In this document: one piece after another, positions 1 through 12,600 of the stretch
Numbering within the stretch: position 1 is the first letter of the stretch
How the letters are laid out: each line of letters starts with the position of its first letter
Assembly: GCA_916700875.1 (NCBI GenBank)
Contig: CAKAKS010000022.1
Coordinates: 16,736,065 to 16,800,064, forward strand
Length of the DNA: 64,000 nt
Origin: Sebastes aleutianus
Lineage: Eukaryota; Chordata; Actinopteri; Perciformes; Sebastidae
Reading direction: 5' to 3'
Notes under the pieces: generated by a model
What the model was told of the DNA's origin: nothing
The model's database searches: none
What the model saw: the letters and a program-made list of their open reading frames with translations, nothing else
Translations under genes and position numbers: made by a program

Positions 1-3000
1 ATGACCCCCAGCGCTCGGGCTGCAGGCAGAGATACAGATACAGGTTACAGATACGCACAGTTTAAACCACGTCTTAACCAGTACTGATGCCAACTACACC
101 AGTACTGATGCTAACTACACCAGTACTGATGACAACTACACCACTACAGATGACAACTACTCCAGTACTGATGGCAACTACATCAGTACTGATGACGACT
201 TTACACCAATACTAACGTAAACTACACCAATACTGATGCTCACTACACCAATACTGTACAGATGACAACTACACCAGTACTGATGACAACTACACCAGTA
301 CTGATGACAACTACACCAATACTAATGACAACTACTCCAACTACATCAGTACTGATGACAACTATACACCAATACTAACGTAAACTACACCAATACTGAT
401 GCTAACTACACCAATACTGTACCGATGACAACTACTCCAGTACTGATGACAACTACACCAGTACTGATGCTTACTACACCAATACTAATGACAACTACTC
501 CAATACTAATGTAAACTACACCAATACTGATGCCAACTACACCAATACTGTACCGATGACAACTACTCCAGTACTGATGACAACTACATCAGTACTGATG
601 ACAACCACTCCAGTACTGATGACAACTACATCAGTACTGATGACAACTACTCCAATACTAATGTAAACTACACCAATACTGATGCCAACTACACCAATAC
701 TGTACCGATGACAACTACTCCAGTACTGATGACAACTACATCAGTACTGATGACAACCACTCCAGTACTGATGACAACTACATCAGTACTGATGCTAACT
801 ACACCAGTACTAATGACAACTACACCACTACAGATGACAACTACTCCAGTACTGATGGCAACTACATCAGTACTGATGACGACTTTACACCAATACTAAC
901 GTAAACTACACCAATACTGATGCTCACTACACCAATACTGTACAGATGACAACTACACCAGTACTGATGACAACTACACCAGTACTGATGACGACTTTAC
1001 ACCAATACTAACGTAAACTACACCAATACTGATGCTCACTACACCAATACTGTACAGATGACAACTACACCAGTACTGATGACAACTACACCAGTACTGA
1101 TGACAACTACACCAATACTAATGACAACTACTCCAACTACATCAGTACTGATGACAACTATACACCAATACTAACGTAAACTACACCAATACTGATGCTA
1201 ACTACACCAATACTGTACCGATGACAACTACTCCAGTACTGATGACAACTACACCAGTACTGATGCTTACTACACCAATACTAATGACAACTACTCCAAT
1301 ACTAATGTAAACTACACCAATACTGATGCCAACTACACCAATACTGTACCGATGACAACTACTCCAGTACTGATGACAACTACATCAGTACTGATGACAA
1401 CCACTCCAGTACTGATGACAACTACATCAGTACTGATGACAACTACTCCAATACTAATGTAAACTACACCAATACTGATGCCAACTACACCAATACTGTA
1501 CCGATGACAACTACTCCAGTACTGATGACAACTACATCAGTACTGATGACAACTATACCAATACTAATGTAAACTACACCAATACTAATGTTAACTACAC
1601 CAGTATTGATGCTAACTACACCAGTACTGAGGCTAACTACACCAGTACATATTCTAACTACACAAGCATATGTGTATGTGTGTGCGTACCTGAGCCGGCG
1701 CGTGTGTCGTCGTAGCGAATGCGTGTGCGTGTCGTGGTGCGTTTCCAGGCTTTGGAGGGAGGGACCAGGAGAGGAGGCGGGGCTTTCCAGAACGTTGTCG
1801 CTCGCTGAGCGAATCAGAGAGCGCGGAGAAGACAGACCATTTCCAGCCGGCGACCTGGTCAGGCCTCTGCGGCGCTTTGTGTAGGATGGAGTTTCTCTGA
1901 AGGGAACTACTTGGGCACATATAAAGATATAAACACACACACAAACACAAACACACACATACACAGTTAACTACACCAGCTACTGTAACGTGTGCTCTAA
2001 CACACACATACACTTAAATGTGTTTACACCAGGGCTGTCAAAGTTAACGCAATAATTACGTGTTAACACAAATTTGTTTTAACGCCACTAATTTCTTTAA
2101 TGCAATATATATTCTGGAAGTTGTAGTGGGCTCAGTTTTAAAGCTAGAGTGAAGATACTGGTATCATATGAAACTAGACCATGTCATACTAGCTTGTAGT
2201 GAAGGAGGTCAAAAAATGCTCCAAATTTACGCTAAATCTTGGCGAGGAAAAACTGTCATGGCCATTTTCAAAGGGGTCCCTTGACCTCTGACCTCAAGAT
2301 ATGTGAATGAAAATGGGTTCTATGGGTACCCACGAGTCTCCCCTTTACAAACATGCCCACTTTATGATAATCACATGCAGTTTGGGGCAAGTCATAGTCA
2401 AGTCAGCACACTGACACACTGACAGCTGTTGTTGCCTGTTGGGCTGCAGTTTGCCATGTTATGATTTGAGCATTTTTTTATGCTAAATGCAGTACCTGTG
2501 AGGGTTTCTGGACAATATCTGTCATTGTTTTGTGTTGTTAATTGATTTACAATAATAAATATATACATACATTTGCATAAAGCAGCATATTTGCCCACTC
2601 CCATGTTGATAAGAGTATTAAATATTTAACAAATCTCCCTTTAAGGTACATTTTGAACAGATAAAAGAATTTGTGATTAATTTATGATTAGTCGCATTTA
2701 AATATTTTAATCGATAGACAGCCGTACTTTGAATGTCTGCTGCTGTTATTTTGTGACGTCATCACCCTAAAAAGGAGGGAGGGGGGGTATTTTTTCTCTT
2801 GTGGTTATATAAATGTAATTTATGGTGCTGTTAGATTGCTTCGGGTCCGCCTCGTTAATACAGGTAAATAGTTTTTTGACTGCAGTGAAAATGTTGTTTC
2901 TGAAAGGCTAAACGCCAACAAATATGGCCTGAAGCAGAATATTTCATTAGACAAAAACATGTTGTGAATTTTTTAAATGATTACATCTATCTTTTTTCAA

Positions 3001-6000
3001 TAAATGTTGACTTTTGAACAGATAAAAAATGTGTGATTAATTGCGTAATGGATTGACAGCCCTAGTTTACACCCTCAGCCAACTCACCAACGTCGGAGGT
3101 TTTGTGAATTTTTATGATTTCTGCGAGCTCAAAGTTCCCAGCAATTATCGCCACCTACACACACGGGGAGAGTTCATGCATCATCATAACAACAACAGCT
3201 GGATCAGACATTGAGTTTTTATATATTACCATTAAAGGATAAGTCTGGATTTATTCTACTATGTGTTATTGCATCTCTCAATACGTTCTGACTTCCTGTT
3301 TGTGGCAGGATGTAGTTTTGTTTTTATTTTACCTGAAAGGCAGTCTGGTTGTTGTAGTTTTTGATGTCCTTATTTGCTCCTCTGAACAGCAGCACTCTGG
3401 CACAGCTGTCCTGCAAAACCAGCAGCATTAATTACATTAACTTCAAAATAAACATCTAAATAAAAACACAATAACAGGACTGAAAAACATCTCTTTTATG
3501 GTTAAAACTCGAGTGTTTGTTGTGTGTTACCTGGTTGTAGAGAGCACAGAGGTGCAGTGCGGAGTTTCCCGATGCATTCTGGGAACTCATGTCAGCGCCG
3601 TAGAACAGCAGGTGTTCCAAGTGCTGCACGTTACCATAGCGACATGCCTGAACTCACACACAAATGCGCCCACACACACACAAAATCATAATTGCACAGG
3701 GAAAGTAATTTAATTGATTGTGTATGTGTGTGTGTGTGAGAGTAGGTGTGTGTGTAGGTGTGTGTGTCACCTGGTGGATTTCCTGCCACCCGTTCTCATC
3801 AGTCATCCCTGCACACAAAAGACACAAACAAAATGAATAAATAATAAAAGTGGTCATAGAGGGACACAGACAACAGCTGGATTGACCCCTGTGAGCGGCC
3901 GTACCGATGGTGGCGTGGTCCTGCAGTAGCAGCTCGCAGCAGTAGGGGGCGCCGCCCACCATGGCTGAGTGATAGAGAGGAGTCAGACCCCTGCTGTCCT
4001 TGTAGTCCGGGGATGCTCCGAGGTCCAGCAGAGTCTGAGGACCAGAACAGTGTTGATTAATTTGCTGTAATTGTAACATTACAGACCATATACATATTAA
4101 TTCTAGGGCTGTACCGAATAGGTCGAAGCTTCATAACGCTGACATTTGGATTTTAAATCAATGTTTGATTGCTGCACAGCTTCTTTTTTGCATGTCTATT
4201 CGTTGTGTTTAAAGCAATTATTCTGCACAGTTGCTACTAGGGCTGGGATGATACACTTATCTCCCGATCTGATATGTATTGCGAATATTTTAGTATTGTG
4301 ATTCGATATTACATTTTATTTTTTTGTTCCTTTTTTAACACTAGACCATGAGAAAAAGTTGAATCATACACTTCTAGGGACTTTTACTTTGGAAAATATC
4401 TAAATCAATCCATTAAAAATGTTTGATTTTCAGCATGTATTTAGTTAGAGATGTCCTGAAGTCAAATATATCAATCATTGTCAGACCAAAAATCAAAGAA
4501 TAAAGATTTCTCCCTCGCAAGTTAGTGGTATTTTCTTTTTAATTTATAAGGGACATGTAATGTTTTTATACTTCTGGTGAATATAATCCGATCAATCTTA
4601 TTTCCATATATGCATTTTGTATATACAGTTCCCTTATTTTGAAAAGCGAACGTAGTCACACGTGTATACTTCCTCTAACTTCTCCAAGGTGGTCGCTAGC
4701 TCTCTCGTCAGCTCCGTTCTCTTTATACATCCATGGTCAGCTCCATCGGGGCCGTTTGAATGTATTTAACATAAATGTCAGTATATGGGTGCTTTACAGT
4801 TGTAGCGTCGGCCCACTTGACCACGGAGGCTCGACCGCACGTTACCGCGATACGATAACGTTTCCTGTCCGTGACAGAGTTAGCATGCAGCTTTAGCCGT
4901 GATGTCTAGCTCTGCTTTTCCTGCAATGTGTGAAACACAAAGTGTTTCCATACTTTACTGAATGTGTAGTGTTTACCACTTTGGATTTAAAATGGCAGGG
5001 TGCAGGTCGTATCCACGCAGACCCTCCAACGTTTTCTACTTCGTCGTTTCGTCTCGCTGCAGTTTATTTTGGTTGACGGATACGGAACGGATATGAAGTT
5101 GCAAAAAATAGAAATACTCAAGTAACAAGCAACAGTTGCTCAAACTTGTATAACAGTAACGATGAGACAAACTCAGTGAACGTCTCAATAAAGGTGAGTG
5201 ATGTTTTCTTACAGTGAGAGAGGCGCTGTTCCTGCAGAGGACGGCTCGGTGCAGAGCGGTGATACCGTCTCTGGTCCTGAAGTCCAGGTGAGCTCCTCCA
5301 CTGCGAAGGACTTTAATCAAGTCGCCGCTCTCCTCCAGCTGGACCGCCAGGGTCAGAGGACACTCTGAGACACAAAACCACCACAACAATTCAATTTTTA
5401 CTGGTCCGACATAAGAGCGAGGTCACGTCTTCAGTGTTGTTTCTAGGGATGAGGAGGTTTCATTACCTGAGGAGGAGTTTTATATAATGTCTTTTTTTAA
5501 ACAAGTGTATTTGATAAAATGTGATATAAATTGATATTTCTGCTTTTATTTGCTAATTTATTTATTAACCTTTCTATCTAGTCTTCAATTTAATTTTCCC
5601 ATTTATTTATTATTATTATTATTATTATTTATTTTCATTAACTTTTAAATATATTTATTTAGTTTTGCATTTATTTTTTTATTTATTTTTTATTTATTTT
5701 AAAATGTATTTATTCATTACACATTATACATTTATTGGCATATTTATTTATTTAGTCATTTATTTAGTCATTTTATTAACTTTTAAATATATTTATTTAT
5801 TTTTACATTTATTTTGTATTTATTTTAAATTTATTTTATTACATTTTTCATTATACATTCTAAATTTAATATCATATTTATTGATTTATTTAGTAATTTA
5901 TCTATTCATTCAGTTTTTATTTTTGGCAGGTTTCGTCCTCCATAGATACAGAGCTGGTGGACAGATTCTCAATCTAAAACACAACAGATAACAGATGTAG

Positions 6001-8640
6001 CACAGAAAACCACAAACTTTCATTCTAATATTTATTTCTATAAGTGTGTTTAATAAAAAAGAAACAGCATTGAAATCAGGACATTCTGAAGTTTGCTGTA
6101 AAGTGTATTTTTTAACTTTTAATGGCGCTATCCCAGCAGTTTCCTCTTGCTGCCAGTCTTTTTGCTAAACTAGGCTAAAACGACATATTGGTGGATAAGA
6201 TGACAAACGAGGATTTCCCAAACCATGAGACTTTTTAATCTGTAATAATTTAAACATAATAAGTGTTAGATGGTACTACTGTGTCTGTATTAGTACTCAC
6301 CCCCGGTGTCTGAGTCATGGAAGTTGGGGTCCAGGCCCTTTTCCAACCATTTGGAAACCTTCTCCACATTCTTCTGGTGGACATGTTCCATAAAGCGCTT
6401 CAGGTTTGCCTAAAGAAAAATCTAAATTACGCATTTATCTGACAAAAAAAACAGCACAAACTCTGCTACATAATCTCTGAAGTCAGTGCAGATAGAATGA
6501 AGTTTTGAGAAATTATATTATTATGGATATTGGGAGTACATATACATGATTATAAGGCATCTTTAAAAGATTTATATTGTCTAGACCTTCTTAAAACACA
6601 ACATTTGTGCTTATAGCTACACTTAAAGTGATTCATCAAACTCATTTGATGCATATGTATGTAGATAGATGACATCATCAGACCAGTACCTTGGTATGCA
6701 GCTTGGCCAGCTGCTTATCGTCCACGTAGCTCTGGGTGTAAACTCTCCTCTTATAACGAAACTGTAAAAAAGGGAGGTGAAAGGTCACTGCTAGTTTTTA
6801 CGAACACAAAAGATGCTCACACAAAGATACCAGTTGTATGTCACATTAAATCCCATTAAAAGAGCCAAACAAACAGTGTGTTTATCTGATATCTCATCAT
6901 CCTCTGTGCTATAGAGCTCCATTAAAACACATCAGTGAGCCTCACTGTGTCACCGGGTGACATCTTCCTTCATCACCATGAACTCACAATAGGATTTAGT
7001 GGATTTCTGTGTTTGGTGGACCTCGTGGGATGCTCCCCCGGAATAACACAAAGCTAAATGCATCAATCTGGTGGCGAGATCTATGTAGAACTTGATGTTC
7101 TAGTAAACAATTTAATCGTAAAGACAAAGTCACACCCACAAAGCATCATGGTAAACAAAACAGGGTCTATGTTTCAAAACGGGTCGGCTGAGTTGCCGAC
7201 ATCGCCACAGACGTCGCAGGAGCCCCGTCCCTCCCCGCAGGGAGAGAGGGCACAGCGAGTATTAGGTCTGCATTCACACCAGATCAGGCGTTGCGACGAT
7301 TCGCTGCAGGGTTGCGCGGCTACGACGGAGTATTAGGACCACATTTAGGAAAAAAAAAAATATGAGATTTAGGGAATAAAGTCGTAGTATTATGGGAATA
7401 AAGTTGTACAAAATGTATCTTAAAGGGAGATTTGTCAAGTATTTAATACTATTATCAACATGGGAGTGGGCAAATATGCTGCTTTATGCAAATGTATGTA
7501 TATATTTGTTACTATCTGGAGGTCAGAGGTCAAGGGACCCCTTTGGCCATGCCTGTTTTTTCCTTGCCTAAATTTAGTTTTGGAGTGTTATTTAAGTGTG
7601 GAGCGTTATTTATCCTCCTTTGCTCCTTTGTGTTATTATCGCATTAACTTTGACAGCACTAATTAAAAAAAATGTTGGTTCATTATGAAATTGTGGGAGG
7701 TCGCTGCAGTCTTGGTAATTCATGGGAAACACTGCGTGCACTGTAGTTTATTTGAACTCAATCCCACTAATACATCATCCTGCTGCCACTAATACTCACT
7801 AGAGCACCACAGGAGGATTAATCCGCCGCTGAAAATAGTCCCCAACAAATGCACCATTTCCTCCTGTTCGTTTGATAAAAACTACAGTGATCAGCTGTTT
7901 GAGGAAATTACTGATGAAACTATATATTTGTTTTTTTACGTAGGAACCAATGGAGTTGGAGCTGAGAGACACAGACAGGAAGTGAGAAAGTGTTGAGAGA
8001 CAGATTGTTGTTTTTGGTCTTTTCATGGGATTTGTTGATTCTTTAAAATGCTATAAATATATATAAACCTACTGTACCTCCAGGTATGGGATGGGCGTGA
8101 TGGGAGGGAGAGGATACTCCTTCAGCAGCCGCTCCTCGTCCAGAAACTTTCCGGCTCGGCCGTTGAACGCCGGCTGGAAGAGACCATAGTTCAAAACATC
8201 CGACAGAGACTGAGTCAACGTCACCAGAACCCTCTGCTTACTGGTCCAAACTGGTAACTCTGGGTCCAACCGCAAACACTTCTGAGAGAGCCAGAGACAG
8301 AGGGACAGACAGACAGACAGAAAAAGAGACAGACAGACAGACAGACACACAGGTTTGTCCTGCTGATTCATTCATATAGTTTATATAACCTCTACCTGAG
8401 GCTATATATATACTGTATATATATAGACTATATATATATACTGCATATATAATGTATGTATGTGTGTGTTACCGTCTGCTGCAGGTCTGGGATGCCAATG
8501 CGGACGACAATGCTGTTTCCAGGGGGCGTGTCATCCGCGTCGTCGTCCCTGGCAACAGCAGAGCCTGTCGGGTTGCCGTTAGTAACCGCCTGTTGCCGCG
8601 GGCGATCATGTTTGGTGTCAGCAGCCGGACTCAGAGGCAT
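1..8640 (-). CDS. shank3: SH3 and multiple ankyrin repeat domains protein 3 (5' part; continues past base 1)
   Basis: Postsynaptic density scaffold linking glutamate receptor complexes to actin. Coding exons in transcript order: 8473-8640, 8078-8281, 6690-6761, 6301-6409, 5213-5364, 3905-4034, 3771-3808, 3531-3647, 3333-3410, 3088-3154, 1690-1909, and a first fragment 1-19. All junctions are GT-AG and phases agree, giving 458 codons without a stop. Residues about 43-150 form the SPN (ubiquitin-like) domain, with GIPDLQQT at the exon 1/2 join and GKFLDEERLL; about 165-378 are ankyrin repeats (LDPNFHDSDTGECPL, GASPDYKDSRGLTPLYHSA, DENGWQEIHQ, QNASGNSALHLCALYNQ). After these come VVPFRETPSYTKRRR and a serine-rich linker with SASDN. 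Shank1 and Shank2 differ at several of these positions, so shank3 is the best paralog; shank3a versus shank3b cannot be decided. The ATG at 8640 has CCAC before it and a TTTCAG acceptor just upstream, so a 5' UTR exon lies further right. SH3, PDZ, proline-rich and SAM parts are outside the window. Confidence 0.92.
60..1660. repeat. 21-bp minisatellite with higher-order structure, in a shank3 intron
   Basis: A long tandem array of a unit near ACTGATGACAACTACACCAGT, about 21 bp with variants. Each unit contains the palindrome CAGTACTG or a one-base variant. Because 21 is divisible by three and the unit lacks stops, stretches of it read as open frames on both strands, which should not be taken as genes. 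The segment from about 191 to 690 recurs at 987-1486 with a constant offset of 796 bp, and an inner block recurs at an offset of 152 bp (551 and 703), so larger blocks were duplicated. It lies between the shank3 exon ending at 1690 and the exon fragment at 1-19. Confidence 0.95.
2030..3064. mobile_element. hAT-type non-autonomous DNA transposon (MITE), apparently complete
   Basis: The left end reads CAGGGCTGTCAAAGTTAACG and the right end is its inverted counterpart, TTGACAGCCCTA. The 8 bases outside each end are identical: GTTTACAC at 2022-2029 and at 3065-3072. Short inverted ends that begin with CA (right end TA), plus an 8-bp target duplication, are the hallmark of hAT superfamily elements. 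No transposase frame is present, so it must have been moved by an enzyme encoded elsewhere. It sits in the shank3 intron between exons 3088-3154 and 1690-1909. Partial relatives are at 7405-7665, 10455-10745 and 11966-12600. Confidence 0.85.
4085..4400. repeat. Degenerate 'agggctg' type repeat fragments in a shank3 intron
   Basis: Two starts resembling hAT MITE ends, TAGGGCTGTACCGAATAGG near 4104 and TAGGGCTGGGATGATACAC near 4229, are followed by AT-rich DNA. I could not find matching right ends, so these are fragments or decayed copies. The rest of the intron up to 5213 shows nothing further that I recognise. Confidence 0.4.
5500..5946. repeat. TTTA-rich dispersed element, copy A
   Basis: About 450 bp almost entirely of TTTATT-type sequence, ending in TTTTTGGCAGGTTTCGTCC and CTCCATAGA. 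The same ending closes AT-rich blocks near 22670, 36735 and 42812, and its reverse complement opens one at 20797. The shared terminus marks a family rather than simple sequence. It lies in the shank3 intron between exons 6301-6409 and 5213-5364. Confidence 0.6.
7405..7665. repeat. Partial inverted copy of the hAT MITE at 2030
   Basis: AAAGGGAGATTTGTCAAGTA followed by ATGGGAGTGGGCAAATATGC matches the reverse complement of 2570-2645, and it ends in CTTTGACAGCACTAATT, a decayed terminus. It lies in the shank3 intron between exons 8078-8281 and 6690-6761. Confidence 0.75.
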
Positions 8641-8644
8641 GTGG

Positions 8645-9102
8645 CTGAAACACACACACACGCACACACGACGCTTTGATTACAGTCTGCAGCAGCGGTG
8701 ACAGATCACAGTAACATAAATAATAATTAAAGACTTTATTTCGTTACACAAACGTTCATCATCATGTGGGAATAGTAAGCAGGAGGTTTTAATTAGCCTC
8801 TGCTGCTTGTTAGCATCAGAGCTAATGTTCACTAGCAAGCTAAGCACATGAAGAAGAGGTGTGAACGGAGCTGTAGTCACAGAAATACTCGTTTAGGTTT
8901 TCAAAAACACAAAAGTAAAAGTTCGAGAAACTGATTAAACACCGTTTATGCTGCGATCGTTGGCATGTCCGGCTAACAAGCTTACGGGAGCATATCTATG
9001 CTTCCCCAGCTTAATATCCTCTTAATATGACACATTAACGAGACCTTTAAAAGGGTTTTATGTTCTCAGCAATGTATGTTTCTTTAGGTCAAATGTTGCT
9101 CC
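8645..9102. other. No recognised feature
   Basis: Sequence immediately upstream of the first shank3 coding exon. Apart from a short CA-rich acceptor region next to the exon I see no exon, promoter box or repeat here. Confidence 0.5.
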
Positions 9103-9360
9103 CTTCAAAGCCACCAGACTCCATTGATAAATACAGTAATTTAACCTTAGGGAACACAGGAGTTGCTGGTCTACCGCTGCCTCGATCAGTTAGTGTGTGT
9201 TATTGTGAAAGTTTGGTGAATCAGAATTAACCCTTTAAAACACCAAAGTCACACAATAACACAAACAAACTAACTGATCAAAGCAGCGGTAGATCAGAAA
9301 CTCCTGTGTTCTGTGAGGTAAAATTACTGTTTTTGTGAATGGAGTCTGGTGGCTTTGAAG
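9103..9360. mobile_element. Foldback element, arms about 115 bp
   Basis: The block starts CTTCAAAGCCACCAGACTCC and ends in the reverse complement, GGAGTCTGGTGGCTTTGAAG. Inner pairs also match, such as CACAGGAGTT with AACTCCTGTG and TAACACACACTAAC-type sequence around TGATCAGTTAG. The two arms nearly fill the element, leaving a short loop near 9218-9236. Related single arms are at 26636-26860 and 62630-63020. No coding capacity. Confidence 0.8.
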
Positions 9361-9402
<42 letters not shown>

Positions 9403-9432
9403 TAACTTTATTGATCCCGAGGGATCATACAA
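9361..9432. repeat. (GATA)n microsatellite with LINE/SINE-type tail
   Basis: Ten AGAT units run directly from the foldback end, followed by ACTTTATTGATCCCGAGGGA. That motif is the common 3' end of teleost L2-like retroelements. A similar one, ACTTTATTAATCCCCCAAAG, is at 10201-10225. Confidence 0.75.
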
Positions 9433-10454
9433 GCATACATAACGGCTTTAGTTCCCTGTCAGAAAGGGTTGTCTGATATTTAGTTAGATTTTAGATTACC
9501 CTGTAAGTGTGTTATTATGAGTTATACATGAGCAAATCTAATTTTGACAACCTCAGACCACCCCTTGTGATCTTTGGCGCTCCCCTAAGGGGGGTTCGGA
9601 CCCCGGGTTGGGAACCACTTATTTATAGCACTTACTTTGAGGCCATTAACATAACAGCTACTACTGTTTATTAAGATTAAAAACAAACTTTGGTCTACAA
9701 CAGTTACATCTATTGAATTCAGAGGTATCCTCGCATTTTAATAACATTATCAGCTGGATGTGATTAGTACTTTGTGTCAGAGGGACATTAGCATGAATCT
9801 GACAGCCTCCCACAGACTCTTCTCACCGCAGACATTTTGCATTTTCAAAGGTGTCAGTAATAACAGCAATAATGGCTGCTTTCCATTCAGGTGTTCAACT
9901 AAACGCAACACGGCCGGGATAATGTAATTAATGACATTTGTCATGTTCCTGCTCTGGCAAGTCACAAAGACGTCTCTGTGTTATTTCTGTGTTATTGTGG
10001 GACGACTCTGATCTGACCTCCACCTCCTCCAGTACTACTAATAATAATAATAAAGGCCGCAGGATGTTACATCACATCCTGTTTTTCATCCTGAGCACAC
10101 AGTTTCACTTAACACAGAGAAGAGTCAGATTGTTCTGGAGAAACACCAGTTTTACGGCACGTTTAGGGACTGTATGAAACGTATTAATTCAAATTCAGAA
10201 CAACTTTATTAATCCCCCAAAGGGCAATTAGTTACGAGCAGCTTGTACACAGAGAAACACAGAAACATACGACGACATACAAACAAATAAATACACCAAG
10301 GAGCCAAAATGTGGAATAAATAAATAGATAAATAGATGCAGAGGGGATGAATGATTTTCAATGGCGGTTTCAAACATAGCGACGCCCAGATGGCAACAGA
10401 GTGAATTCACTTGACCCGAAGAAGTCAAAATGTTTGCTGCTTTCCGAAAGGATT

Positions 10455-10745
10455 TGTTGGTTGTGTAAAATAACGCGTTGACGCAAATTTGTTTTAACGC
10501 CACTAATTTCTTTAACGCATTAACGCAACGGGCTCAGTTTTAAAGCTAGAGTGAAGATACTTGTATCATATGAAATATATTTAATATGTGTATGATTAAA
10601 TAAATATTTAATCGCGATTAATCGCATGATTGTCCATAGTTAATCACGATTAATAGCAAATTAATCGCATATATTTTATCTGTTCAAAATGTACCTTAAA
10701 GGGAGATTTGTCAAGTATGTAATACTTTAATACTTGTTATTATAA
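10455..10745. repeat. Partial copy of the hAT MITE family
   Basis: AAATTTGTTTTAACGCCACT, GCTCAGTTTTAAAGCTAGAG and AAAGGGAGATTTGTCAAGTA match blocks of the full copy at 2030-3064. Repeated ATTAATCG sequence fills the middle. No intact ends or target duplication could be seen. Confidence 0.75.
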
Positions 10746-11118
10746 ACATATCGATTATAGCTGTTAATACAATAAAGGTGGCGGAGAGGTGGGTGTAAAG
10801 TCAGATATAAAGTTGAGTCCCATCCCGACAACCTCCACTGCTGCTGATGCTATCTAATAATCGACATTATGTTTTTAATTATCATGTGTATTAATCCTGA
10901 CTGGTGCTAATTAACACTTGATCACCATTGATGCCTGTAGAGCCGAGCTGAAGTCAGAACTTAATGGCTGCCTCCATCATTACAGCTGAAGATGAAAGAG
11001 ACAGACAGAGAGGGAGGAAGAGGAGGTGGAGGAGGAGGAGGAGGAGGATGAGTTGTGAGTTGTCATAGAAACTGGAATAGCAGGGAATCCTGTGCTAACC
11101 TCGCACTGTCACTCTGTG

Positions 11119-11127
<9 letters not shown>

Positions 11128-11161
<34 letters not shown>
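11128..11161. repeat. (GT)n microsatellite
   Basis: About 17 GT units. Unremarkable except that GGAGGA-type sequence lies just upstream at 11010-11050. Confidence 0.9.
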
Positions 11162-11163
<2 letters not shown>

Positions 11164-11965
11164 AAAAAAGCCCCCTGATCTACATGCTCGCTGTTGCTAT
11201 GGCAACGCAGTTGAACAATTTTCGCAGTTCCCGTTTAAAACTACCATCCTACCTGCTGACTCTGTCTCTGTCGTTCCCTTTTTCATGATGAGGGGAGTCT
11301 GTGGTTAAGAAGAAATAAAGAAGCCATGATCGGTTGATTGATTGATTGGTTCCAATATCAGATCAATGTTTAACTGATTAGAGGCTTTCAGACGCGGTTC
11401 AGATGTGGATAGCGTCTCACACCTTCAGAGAGGGATTTGTCTGCAGAGCTGAGCTGCACGGATCCACTAAAATGTTTTTGCACGTTTTAGCGTCTTACAC
11501 GCCTCCTAAAAGATATCTTCATATGCAACCAGTTTAGAAAAGCAACTATGATTCAGCGTCCCAGGAGAGGTTGGTCCTCTTAGAGAAGCTAATTACAAGA
11601 TCACAACCTTTATAATGTTATTAGCTCGCAGCAGGTCTCCTAAACCTCCCAGTTACATTTTATGGTTACGAGACGTCACACAGCACTTCAGACTAGAGAA
11701 ACTCAGGTTTATACTTCGTGGCGTCCTTTTCTGGACTATAAGCTTTAAATCTCCTCTGATGTAATTTGCAGACCTACATTATTTTTGGACACAGTTAATC
11801 TTTTCATACTGAATTCTTAAACAACTTGAATCCCCACGCTCTTTTTTGTGTCTTTGTTTTTAATCCTCTGTCAATTATTTCTTCAGTTTTTGTCCTTTTT
11901 CGCTCTTTTGTTTGTAAAATACAATAAAGTTATTTGCATTGTACTAAAACTGAAAACCCAAAAAC

Positions 11966-12600
11966 TAGGGCTGTCAAAGTTAACGAGATAATAACGCATT
12001 AATAACGACTTGAATAATTCACTATAATAGTGTGAGAGCAAACCGTTTTTTTGACCGCAGTGAAAAAATAGTTTTTGAAAGGCTAAACGCCAACAAATAT
12101 GGACTGAAGCTGAATCTTTCATTATTCTCACTTCATAATTCTTTTCATTTTGGTCTGTTCATAATGAACCTTAAAGGGAGATTTGTCGAGTATTTAATAC
12201 TCTTATCAACAAGGGAGTGGACAAATATGCTGCTTTATGCAATATATTTATTTTTTTTAAATTAAAGAAAGTTTATCTTTTAAAATAAACTTTCTTTAAT
12301 GAATAGAACTCGTCAGTTTCATACACATAAATGAAGAGATGACATCTTGATGGAGCGCCAAGCGAATGCAGATACTTCATTTAGCCTACTATAATAGTGT
12401 TAGAGCCAAAATAGATTTTGTTTATTGTGGTTATATAAATGTAATTTATGGTGTTAGATTGCTGCTAAACCGCCCCGTTAAAACAGGTGCAGGCCTTCCT
12501 TTGTGTGCGGCGAGCGGGAGAGATTTTGACCACAGCGAAAATGTTGATTTTGAAAGGCTAAACACCAACTCATTAAATTCGATGCATCACTTTCTTCAAA
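11966..12600. repeat. Degenerate composite copy of the hAT MITE family
   Basis: Starts TAGGGCTGTCAAAGTTAACG, includes the block with GAAAGGCTAAACGCCAACAA and AAAGGGAGATTTGTCGAG, then a second, more diverged version of the same block near 12520-12560. It looks like one copy inserted beside or into another. No right end was found. Confidence 0.65.

Noticed and set aside
708..899. Repeated MTTTPVL peptide frame
   Set aside because: A by-product of a 21-bp tandem unit without stops; both strands are open and there is no splice context.
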